A program made the position numbers and the translations under genes. A stretch of 64,000 nt of DNA. Origin: Brienomyrus brachyistius. Lineage: Eukaryota > Chordata > Actinopteri > Osteoglossiformes > Mormyridae. Where the stretch lies: the NCBI RefSeq assembly GCF_023856365.1, contig NW_026042418.1:1-64000 (forward strand). The letters run 5' to 3'. Numbering within the stretch: position 1 is the first letter of the stretch; the number at the start of each line of letters is the position of its first letter. Shown one piece after another: positions 25,701 through 37,700 of this stretch. Below the pieces are notes generated by a model. The model was not told where the DNA came from and searched no databases. It saw nothing but the letters and a program-made list of their open reading frames with translations.

Positions 25701-28700
25701 ATATGGCTGCGACTCAACTCGATGGGACAAACGATATCGAGTTTCACAATCACCTCTGCTCTGTTTGCCGTCTTTGCCACAGAGAATGGAGACCTGCCTT
25801 CGGGCTACTTAATCGGTTGCTGGACGGGAATCAGGATATTTTAGCGGCTTACGTTTTAAGAGAGAATCCTGCACGTGTCAGTTGCGTGTGAGATGAGGCA
25901 GCCGGAGGCGCTGTACCTGTGACTGTCCTGCAGTGGGCGAAGGTGTGCTGGACCTGGACCTGCACAGAGGTGACCTGATGGTGCTCCGGGCGACTGGGAC
26001 ATCAGTCCTGAGGTTAAGAGGGGGAGGATGGATGGTCACCGAAACTGAGAGCTGGACAGACAGAGCTGTTTGACCACAGGGCTGCATTCTCAAATCCTGG
26101 GAAGAGAATCAGTTGGTGTACCCTTGAGCCAAACACTCCAAGGGGAAGTTCTTGACTAGGAACAGGCAGCTCTGCAAAGAATCCTTTAGATTAAAGTCCG
26201 ATGAATAATCAACGTACGTATGAATATACAGAGACGTGGCAGTTTTCCTCGCGCTTAAGCAGACGTGAGTGATATACTGTAGGGGAATTTTAAGGTGTCT
26301 GTTTACCTTTGTACAGGTCGTGGGGGGGTGCGGGTGACGGGCCGCCTACAGACTCCCCCACCTCCTGCGGTGGCAGGGGGGGCTGCAGGGGCTGGATGGT
26401 CAGGCAGTCGGTCAGCCCGTCCTGCTCGCGGTCGGCGCTGGACCGCAGCTGTGGGAACAGAGCGAATCGCCAAGTCGGCATCGCGGCAGAGGAGACGCGG
26501 AGGCTCAGAGCCGTTTTCCGGCCCCCCCCAGAAAAGACGGGCCCTCAGGGGAACACGGAAGCCAGCAGCGGAATTGGAACATTTTCTCTCTTCCCGTCCA
26601 AAATCTCCGGCACTGTGCTACTGGATCCAACATGAAATTTCATTCCAATTAACTCATTAACTCATTTCAATTTAATTCCATTTCATTCTTAATTACCTTC
26701 TGTCTGAAAGGATTCACAAAACTTTAACCCAATATACTGTTTAGGGTCTTGACGGTGTTCTTCACTTCATTTTTTCAATAATTAGATTAGGTGACAAATG
26801 ATAAAAAATGATTTTTAAAAAACACAGATATAAAATACTTTCATTGAAATTTTTATTGAAATTTAAACAGGTAAATCAGCTTCAGTACTGCATAAACAGT
26901 TCAGAAGCTGTGAATGAAAATAGTTCTTTGATTATTTAAAATAATCACATATATTTTTATATTAACATATATTAACGTCGCCACGTTGTGGTTCATGAAC
27001 TTTTGATTCATTTCCGTCCTTCACCACCAGGTTTTGCTCTATATTTTTGTCTTCACCCCCCATTGACGTCCCCCTTCACTCTTCGTGTGATCACCTTTAC
27101 TCCCGGAGAGGACGTCCCCTAACAATCGTGTCACCCAGTACCGGGTCGCAGTATCACATGGTCACGCTCACTCTGCCGGTCGGAGTTTCTCTGACAGCTT
27201 GTTTCCCAGCTCTGCTGCCAAAAGGCCTGACTGGTAAGAAAATTAAGCTGAAGTTTTCCAAGGCCCCAAACTAAAAATAAAATCGGTAAGTAATAAAGCA
27301 GATAAGAATTTAGTAGTCACTCCGCAGTCCTTAGGTATTTTGTGAACTGGTTTGTTTTATGTTTTACCCCCTTAGCCAATCAGCACTGCGAGGTCAGTGC
27401 TGCTCCGCCCCTCCCCCACATCCCCTCATCCCAGACCAAGCCAGGCGATCATTTTAACACTACCTCTGACATCTGTACTGTGACAGCTGGCCTGAGCTCA
27501 GCAGCTGGAGTCGTGATTTTGTTGCTGGATCAGCGGGACACGGAACCTACCAGAAAAATGCCTATCTAGTGTCGACGCTGAGCTCGAGGAAGGCATTTCT
27601 ACCCAGCTACCAAACTCATATATTTACATTAGCAATATGAGGAATTACATGCTTTGAAATCCAGGGATGGGCAAAACCTTCATGTGCTGTCAGTCACAGA
27701 TATAACTGGTTCTTGTTGAACTGGCCAGTGATTGACAGGCCACTGTAATCCCACCCACTGTATCTGTAAGCCTGATTTTCCGCAGCTGTGGTTTACATAA
27801 AGCCACTTCATTGAAATCTGTTGTTTTAATGGACATGTCATGTTATTTCCCTAACACTGTCTAGTCCTCACGCTTCACAGACACACAGTGACTCATGTGT
27901 CATGTTATTCTGCCCATATGCGGAGTCCATAATGCCCACACATTTAAGCAGCCTTTACTATGCCGAGGCTGGTATCCCTGTAGGCTGTGAGCTTCATCCC
28001 CGAAAACGATACATAAGCAATTACAGTAACCCAGGATAAATTAGCCACCCACCGCCTCATAACACATTCTGAGTTAGTGGACTTGGGGTCGGGCCTTGAA
28101 CCCCTCACTGCATCTCCTACTTGGATCTCTGGCTGCATCTGATGCCGCCCTGCATGGTTGGAAGTAGGACTGGCAGTAAAACTATGCCTGTGCTGTGATT
28201 GGCCAACCTTAACCCCCCTCCCACCTGGTCCCTGTGGACTCAGTTCCACATAAACTCATGCAGTAAAACCCTCTCCCTGCTCAGTGATACTCACTGTATT
28301 AATATAAACCCCCCCCCTCCCATCCACGTCCCCCCCACCCCATGTCCACACTGAGAAGCCCCTTAGCCGTGGCTTATCGGAACAGCTGTTCCCTCACACA
28401 CCGAATTTCCGGCAGAGTTTCCATTACTCGCGTGAGTCAGCGTACGACCTTCACCTCGGATGCCAGCAGTACATTCGGCAAAAGAAATCATTTCATAAAA
28501 AAAAAATAAATAAATAAGATAATAAAACACTCTAACCTGAGGAGTGTGGATATATTTTCCCCAGGGCACACATTTAGGAATGGAAAACACAAAAACAAAA
28601 AACCTGCAGCCTTAACAACAGGGCTGAGCAAACTAAAGAGAGCGACCCGTAGCCCCCCCTGGAGGACGGCGCAGGAAAGGCAGGTGAAAGCACTGGCTCT

Positions 28701-31700
28701 GGGACTAGGAGGTAGAGCTTCGCCACACTCACCTTCTTCCGGGCCTGCTGGTCTTTAGAGGAGTGTGCCTTCACGTGTTTGCGCAGCGAACTCGGGTCCG
28801 TGTAGCGCTTTGAGCAGCCTGGCATCTGGCACGCATACGGCTTCTGAAAACGCAGACACACCGCTACAGCTGCATGCGTAACTGCCACATGCGCATGGCA
28901 CGGATGGGCTGATGCTGAGGCCATGGGTGTGTGTTATGTGTATGTCACACTCACGGTGTCCAGGTGGGTGCGTTGGTGTTTAGCGCGGTCACTGGAGTTG
29001 CTGAAAGCCTTATGGCAGCCAGGGTGTTGGCAGAGGTATGGCTTCTCCCCCGTGTGGCTGCGCAGGTGGATCTTCAGGTTCTCCAGGCGAGAGAAGGCCT
29101 TCAAACAGCCATCGAACTGGAAGAGGAAGAGGAGGAGTACAGAGGAAGAGGGAGAGAGATGATAATGCCTTCAAACAGCCGTCAAACTGGGAGAGGAAGA
29201 GGAGGAGCACAGCACTAGAGAGTTTATGAAGAAAGTTCAGCATGCATTGTGACCAAGGAAGTGGACTTGTGGGTACTGAGAACTAGACCCAGGAGAGGTC
29301 CAGTTAAAGTGTCTCTTACTGCAGTACAGAGCAAAGAACCAAAATTAATTTAGTGCAACATCCAGCTGTTTGAAACACTAGGTAAAATCTTTAGGTAAAA
29401 TCATTAGATGAGTATCGATCTTTCTAACGACCTCTTAAGGGTCAGTTCTGAGTCACACACCTTGAGCCTGTCCCAGGATGCACAAGTCAGTGGAAACCAT
29501 AGACAGGATGCCAGTCCTTCGCTTAACAAACATTACTTGAGGATTTAAAAAAAAAAAAGCATCACACACTTATTTGGGACTCAGATACATGGTTCAGGGA
29601 GACCTCTTCTGGAATGAAACCCTCCAGATCTTTTCTTCATCAAAAATAAGATCGAAACTTGCCATCTAGCAGGTGGGGAAGGGAGCTTAATGGCCAGATC
29701 CTACTGATCCGGAGTCAGCCAGCCTTCTCGTGGCCATTTCACGCACACACACATAGACCATATATGCCAAGACACTGCTCCCTACTGTCAGTGCATTTAT
29801 CATTGCTACTAGTATTGCCCCAATTTCTCACCTAAAGATATTTGACAGCAGATTTAATCTTATTATTATTTCATTAGAACACATCAGGTTGTTTGTTCTC
29901 TCTCACATGTACAGCAGCAAACCAAGCGGCGACTTCTCTGCCAACCCTGGACACCCTAATCCGCTTCTCCTCTGTGCTCCTGGCCCCTGGGTAGTGGCTG
30001 TTAGCGTTTGGCCGCTGCGCAGGAATAAATATCACATAAAACCGCGAGCTTTTACATTTTATGTCGACTGCGCGCATTTCTCGCATTCCACTGACGTTAC
30101 GCCACCACCGACCAACAAATGAGCCAGCTGAGTAAATCTCATAGCTATGAACAACCCAGTGCCTTATGGGGAAAATAGCTCACATTTTTCAAACGGACTC
30201 TTGTCCAACGGACCTTTTTAGTTTTACTATCCGTTTTTTTTTTTACCCCAGAAGCAATTTAGAGTAAAGGTCTTGCTTAAGGCCAAACCAGAAGGGCCCA
30301 TCCTTCAATATGATTTTTATAAACCAGGTTCATAAAATTGTACCTATAGATAATAGGACCCAAAACTGTAGAATGTCCACAATATCAGAGGTAACCGCTG
30401 CACACTTTATGCAGAGGATTATGGGTAGGGAAGGGGATTATGGGTAGGGAAGGAGATTCTTCTAATTTTCCATGAGAGAATGAGCACGAGTGACTCAGCT
30501 AGCTGCCCTATGAGCAGATGTCAGCGGGATGTTGTGCTACGATAATAGATGGGGTCTCCACAAAAAGGCTGGCCTCTGGAAACAATGGGGGCCGGCAACT
30601 GGCCTCACTAGGCCAAAGTGACTCATCTCTGATTCCTTATTTGACACAATCCAAAGGGCTCAGATCAAAAGGGTTAGGGGATAGTGAAGACAGGCAGATA
30701 TGTAAGTGAAATACCACTGCTAGTTAGTCATTGTCTCAGCAATGTTTGTCTTATTAAGGATTTAGTTTCATATCCTTTGATCCTCCTCCACTGAAATGGC
30801 CCCTCTGCCTCATCTCTAATCTTCCACTATCAGACTCAGGCTACAGCAGGGTTTCTTGCTGTAAGCAGGCATTTTCCCAATGATGGTGACAGTCCCCAGC
30901 AACGCTGGGTTAGTTCCAGTCGGGTACCAGTGAGCTTACCTTAACCAGGAGCTTAAGTAAAGATGTCAAGAGGCTGTTAGCCTCGAACACAGCATTGATG
31001 AAACTGTGAGACTGAGACCTCACTTCCAGTAAAGGGTCTGTCAAATCGCATATAGTGATAAAGAGGAGAACATCCTATCAGTGAGTGGTGGTGGAGGGGG
31101 GCTGGTGAGGAATTGCTTAAGCAGAGATCTGTCTGGCTGTTACTGGTTCCCCCATAAAAGTCTTGACTCGCACTGGTTTGTCTATGAGGGTCTTGTTACA
31201 CATTGGATGGTCCATGAGAGTCTTGATTCACATTAATTTGTCCATCAGGGTCTTGACTCTCACCGATTTGTCCATCGAGGTCTTGACACAAACCGGTTTA
31301 TCCATGAGGGTCTTGACTCTAGGCAACTTGTCTCTGTCGGTCTGGACATTCCACTCTATTCAAATCCCATCTCCCTGGACCCAATTAGCTTACTAAACAA
31401 CTTATACACACATGTTGAGACAAACAGGCTAGGGCTTCAAAACTCTGAGTTGCTAACTATCAAACAAGTACCATATGCAGATAACTTGAGTCCAACATTC
31501 CACAAGGTTAGTGAGTAAGGCAAAGGCGCAATAAATTACAGCAAATAAACACCTTCCGTTACCTCATGGCAGTCAGGATGTAGACAAATTGCACAAAACT
31601 GCATACTGGGCGCTATGTGGGGGTGAATCTAGGTGAAAGAGATGGCTGGTACTGTGCAAACACAGACATAATCTGTTTATTTACAAAAAGCCTCTGTGAT

Positions 31701-34700
31701 AATTGTATTAATTGTTCATGTTGACCTGAGACGACACCCTGTCCAGATTCATTCCCTCAGTGTGAGGCTTGCAGGGAAGCAAAAATGCTGTGGGGGGGGG
31801 GGTGGTCCTGAATCACCAGTGAGTTGGGGGCTGAGCTGGAGCGTGAGCAGGAGTGTGAGCAGGAGTGTGAGCAGGAGTGTGAGCCAGAGCGTGAGCAGGA
31901 GCGTGAGCCGGAGCGTGAGCCGGAGCGTGAGCAGGAGCGTGAGCCGGAGCGTGAGCCGGAGCGTGAGCAGGAGCGTGAGCCGGAGCGTGAGCCGGAGCGT
32001 GAGCCGGAGCGTGAGCCGGAGCGTGAGCCGGCCCCCCGTCCATCCCAGCATCGCACACCGGCGGCGGCACATGAAGCTGCATCAATCCTGCGTTCGCCCC
32101 TCAGCCCGGCGACTCATTACACGTTGTTTATTTAGTGAAGCCCAGTGTCTGGGGACAGGATTAAGCGCTTGTTTGTTAAAGACGGCAGAGAAAGGCCAAA
32201 TCGTTTCGCAGGCTCTTCACGCACGGCCTGGACCTTTTCAGGGTGCTGCCTCCTGGCTCCTGCTTGTGAGCAGCACTAATGAAACCGGCTCATTGGCCGT
32301 TACACGCTTTTAGTTTCAATGGCGGGGAAAATGTTACTTTTCGGAGCATTTATGCTGATTTTCCCAGCCTGTGATCAAAAACAAAAAAGGGAACTGGGAC
32401 AGTCAGGTGAATTTTGTCTCCATTTTCTGAGCTACTGACTATGTGGAGAGAACCACAGACTGTGTTACTGAAATACTGTGTAGTCCACGGCTCAGCAAAC
32501 TTCTACTGAAAAAGCAAAACAACAAAAAATATGACTGAATAAAGTCAACAAAGTGGCCTGATCAGAGACAGCAAGGGAAATGGACCAACAGATGGGGAGG
32601 TGTGAGTGAGTGGATGGGGGGGTCATGAGGGGTCTGGGGTCCTGGAGCTGAATGACATCAGTGAAGCGTTCCCGCAGACAGGCTCTGTTCGGCCCGGATT
32701 CCCGTTCGCTGCCCCGAGAGACCGGGAGCCCTGAATAGACGCTGAAGCAGCTGCCCAACGCCACTCAATGGCGTGACCCGTGTTGACAGGTCGTGGCAGC
32801 GGTCCACCGCGGGCTGGGACACGGGTGGTGCTGGTGGCAAGGGGGGGGGTCACAATGGTTGCGCCATGGTCTGCCAGCGAACTCCCCCCCCCCCTCCCCC
32901 GCCATTGCTGAGGAATGCTGGGATTTGTCTGTGATCAATATAGCTCTACCTGAGTTCTCGGCGACTCAATAACTTTGCTCTTCAGAGGGGTGACAAGACA
33001 GAGAGGATATGCCAGGGATACCGGCTGAAAAGGGGGACGACTGTTCCCTGTGGTGTTGCGGTGAAGATCAGGTCATTAACAGTGCGTTAAGGCTAAACCA
33101 TCCTCACAGATCCCCAGGATCTGCTGACGCAGTTGTAGAGTTTGGCATCTGACCTGCAAATGGACTATTCAAATGCCACAAGAGGAAAGGCTGTTGGACC
33201 ATTGAATGAAAAGCTTAACCACAGCCACTTCAGTCGACACTGTGCCCAACTTTGCTTTTCAAGAGGACAGCAGAAATTGGCAAGGCAGTGGCACCAGGAC
33301 CCTCACTCCGGCCAGTCTCCCTGGGCTGGACCCCATCGACCACGCTACGAATTCAATGCATCTTGCGAGTCTTTTCTTAGCTGAAATCCTGTCTAGCTTT
33401 TGGGGGTGGGCTGGGTAGGGCACAGCCTCTTAGCCCAATAAACGTGCTCGCACACTTCTTTAGAGAGACACATTTCAATACAGATAAGAGACCGAATTAA
33501 AAAGAGAAAGGAAAAAGAAACCTTTCGGTTTTTTTTTTTAAATCGGGGGTTTCTTTGGGCTCCAAAATCTTCGTCTCTGGCGCCAGGCGCCTCGTTTTTC
33601 CCTCCACAACGTGGGCGCGCCGCCGTTGAAAAGCTTGGCGAACCAGAATGTCAGCCAGCCTGGTTATTTGGGGCGTGGGGGTGGGGGGTTAGGAGGCATG
33701 GGAGGGGCAATCAGGACAGGGTTAGAATTTCAAGCTGCTCGTCGCAGCGACTCGGAATTGGATTAGCGCTCATCACCCTGACGGGTCCCGTTGCCACGGA
33801 GAGCCGCGCCTCAGAAACGCCAGAGAAAGACGACTACAAAAGGCGGGTGCGATCTGTGATTAGCTACACCCCCCCCCCCTGAGCCGGCCGGCTGAAACAG
33901 GCGACCCCGCGCCAGGAGAACGGAAAAGGGACAGGTTGCAAGAACAGTGGACAAAACCAAAAGACGGTCTTCAGAAGGACAGCAAGCATCAGACATGCGC
34001 TCTGGGGGGTGGGGGCCCCAAAGCTGAGCTATTTTACTTCACTGGAAATAATGCACAGGTCACCTGACTTGTCATGGCCATACCCCCCTTCTCATACTCG
34101 TGAAAATAAACCACCTCTTAATTAAATCTCAACATACTTCCAATGTGATATTGTATTATAGATTGCACGTTAATACTCCTAATCCACCAATCCCACATTC
34201 CTTCCGCATCCTGCCACTCGCCTCCTGTGACTTTATCTCCAATCACCACAGAGATCTACAGATGAGACACCTTCTGCAGTGTTCCTCCAGGAAGTGTCTA
34301 ACGGTGTTTGTCTTCCACGTTTCCTGTATGTAGCGAAGGATGCGAAATAGGGCCCAGTGATCTGGTGTGTCTCACTGAGTTTCAAAGCCAGCTCTGCACA
34401 CAGAGAGAGGGGTTATGATTGTTGCAGATACTTTTTGTTCTCTTTGAGGGAGAATTCTGCCATAACTGATTTCAACACAATTAAAAATCTTGAATCCACC
34501 TACACGCTCGCTTTCCCTTACTGTTCCTCAACTAACGCATCTCTGCTTACATTTCTGACCCACTTTGGAGCCTCTGCAGAAGATAGATCTGTGTTTAACA
34601 AACGCAGACGTCTTCCATTTGTGTGAGTAATATAGCATCCAATTAAGGAGATATTCACAAAGTTTGCGGTGAATGGTGAAGGTGGGGGGGGGGGGGTGGC

Positions 34701-37700
34701 TACTGTTTAACCCGCTGCAGATGAGCCATAAGGAAACGCTGGGCCACTTTTCTCTGCTCCAGCGTCTGGCGAATCATTGGAATTTCTCCTTCACAAGCGC
34801 TGCTTAACAATGACTTCACGAGCCAAGAACTCCAGAGGTTATTCACGTGCAGACTACATGTTCTGCTTCCCCCTACAGTCCTTAAACTTGCAGTTAGGGG
34901 AGCCGGTGTCTCTGTGTGAGTGAGTGTGCCCTGCGATCAACTGGCATCTGTCCGGGGGGGGGTGGGGGTCCCTCTGTTTCCTAGGATAGGGTCCACGTGA
35001 AAACCGTTATTGAGGGATGGCTAAAAAAAACTCACCTCTTCATATATGTAACCATGCCCATGCATAAATAATAAATATAAACAACAGGGAATGAACCACA
35101 CACAGCTGGGAAAATCCGCACGGCACACAAAACAGAGAATCATGGGAATTTAAAAAAAAATAATATTTTCTTATGGGCACCGTATCGGTTTATTACAGTT
35201 CCTGGAATTTCCCAATTTCTTAAGCCTCCATTGTTATACACACAGTAAATATTTTCAGGTGTTTAAATTAAAATAAGTTCGTCGACAAAACGAGGAGGGG
35301 TGACGATTATGAAGAGATGGCCAATAAAATATGGAGGGATGCAGGGACAAGGGGGTGGGTGATGAAGAGGGGGGGCTCAAACCACAATGTTAAATTGATG
35401 GGGAAATAAGAACAACTTACTGGGGCCTGAAGCTGGCGGATGGGATGGATAATTAAAAGCATGTGGAGACGCGTAAATAATCGAGAATGAAACGACGCTT
35501 AGCTGTCCTAAACACAGCAAGTGCTGCGTTTCCCCAGCAGAAAGCGCGTCGAAAAGTTGGGCGTGAACCAACAGGATTCATTAGGGGTGTGGGGAAGGTG
35601 AGCAGGTAGGGTGGGTGTAAAATGAATGTAATCCTGTTCATGAGCACCAAACAATGGGAGGCAAGCCTTCACACAGCGAAGACGCCGCCATTAACGGTAC
35701 CTAGATACGTTTTGCACAGCCTGCTGTGAAAAGCGGTGAAGCAGGTCAGGGCCCTTTAACAGGTCATTTTTCTGTAGTGTGCTGGGTGAGGTAGTCGGGT
35801 CAAGTCCAATTACCAGTGCTAGCATTACTTTAAAAAGGACATTACAGTCTGCATTGTTTGTGTCTGTGATCTGTCGCCCCAGAGCGGCTTCCTAGACGCA
35901 CCGGGTTCCGGAACTTTTGCCAAATTCCTGCAGTTCCTGACAGCAAAGGGGACAGACTCCATCGCGATGGCATGTGAGAGCAGGGCACCCGGAGCCCATT
36001 CTTTGCCTTTATGCTTTTGGACACGAGCTCCAAATGGTGCTCAAATCTGTACGAGTGCAAGGGTAACTCGATTACATAGAACTGTAGGAAAATAGTATGA
36101 TTTAATAAGAATGGGAAGAATTAGTTAGAAGCCATTTTAATGGACTCTGCGTATGGGGGGGGGGGGGGGATAATCCTATGTTTCTTCAAGGCCAGAATCT
36201 GACCCCTGTCTTTCCTAATATCAGACACAGGCATTACTTTGAGCATTTTGCACAATGCACCACGGCAAAAAGTGCAACATTCGTCTGCAGAGGTCTGTTA
36301 ACCATTAAGAAATTAGCAATTTCAAAGTAATTATTATTTTTTTTTTGTCAAGGTCACAAGTTGCAATTTATCTGTCACACGATTCAGTATGTGGTAATTA
36401 AATAGCATAATTACAGTTCTGGGTCCCCCCTCCCGCTGTCTTTAACAAAAAGCACATTTTTAAATCCATATCCTGAAATATATCAGAACAAATTCTAAAT
36501 TCAGAAATATTTAATGACATCAATAAATAAACAGCAGGCTAGGCAAGCCAGGGCACGTCTGTGAGTGCGGCGCATGACAACAGCGGGGTAATGAAGGTGT
36601 TCTGAGCTGCGATTGGCTGTCTTCCTGTCAATCACGCTCAGGTACGCCGAATAGTAGAAGCTCAGAACCCTCTTCCTGGGCCTCTAGTGCACACCACCAG
36701 CCAAGCCATGCTTGATTTGCCCCCCTCTAGGCAAGACCCTCCCCCAGCCCAGCTCACCCCCCCCCCCCCGAGCCCCAACCCAGATTACACCGTGCACCAA
36801 ACCATCTGGCTGCCATGGCCGCCATGGAAACTGGGTCGGTTCTGAGTAATAAGTGAGTGTTTGGAAAGAAAGGTCAACCACAGGTATGTGGCGTGTTAAT
36901 GAGTGACAGACCCAAGGCAGCGGAATGGGACGAGGGTAGAGGCTGCTCATCGCACTGTGTTGGCTCACCGCAGCCAAGAACAACAGCTGTGGGGGGGGGG
37001 GGTGTGGTCACTTATGGGGGGTTATTCTCCCGTACAGCTCAACAGGCAGGGTTCTCGATTTTTTTGTTGGGGAAATTGGGGGTGGAGGCTGGGACATCTC
37101 CAGGCAGGGGGTTCCCGTAAACATCTCCGGGCCTGGGTGGCGGGTACCAAGCAGGGGAGTCAGTGAGACCTACTACACGGAACACAATCGCTTGGGTGGG
37201 GCTCTGGACTTCAAGACCTCCTGCAGAGTATCACAGGAGGACATTGCTGAGCTCTGGGACGGCTCTTGTGGTCAGTTTGTAACTGCATAACCGAGAGAGG
37301 AAATGTTTGCCTAAACCCCACTAACTCCTCTGTGACGCAATGCATGATGGGACACCTCCTCTACTGGTTTTGTTTAAGGAACACTTCTGCTGATTGGATT
37401 CCTTGGCCCTGGGGTTTGACGTGAACGCTTACAACAGGCACACAGCAACCCCCCCCCTCCCCGCCCCCAGAGCAAACAAATCATGGAGGAAACCAATTAT
37501 ACACACACAGATGCAGGAGATGCTGCACTGAGACTGAGGCTGCAACCACGGGAGAATGCAGAGTGCAAGGTGTGGCCGTTTCTCCGCGTAGAGAGGAAGC
37601 CATACTGCTCTCCCCTGGCATGTATCTGTCAAAGCCATCGGAAAGGGCTACATACCGTACATTTGTTGGGCTTCTCCCCAGAGTGGACGCGCATGTGGAT

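Larger units (their letters stand above)
29117..37655 (-). other. glis3 intron 4
   Basis: The largest intron (8.5 kb). It holds the duplicated junction, repeat-tail fragments at about 29460-29530 (gcctgtcccaggatgcacaa, acaggatgccagtcc) and 34912-34992 (gtgccctgcgatcaactggc), the 30-bp and 12-bp arrays, and many poly-G/C runs (31793, 32886, 33868, 34684, 36156, 36759, 36990). No internal exon was recognised on either strand. Confidence 0.6.
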
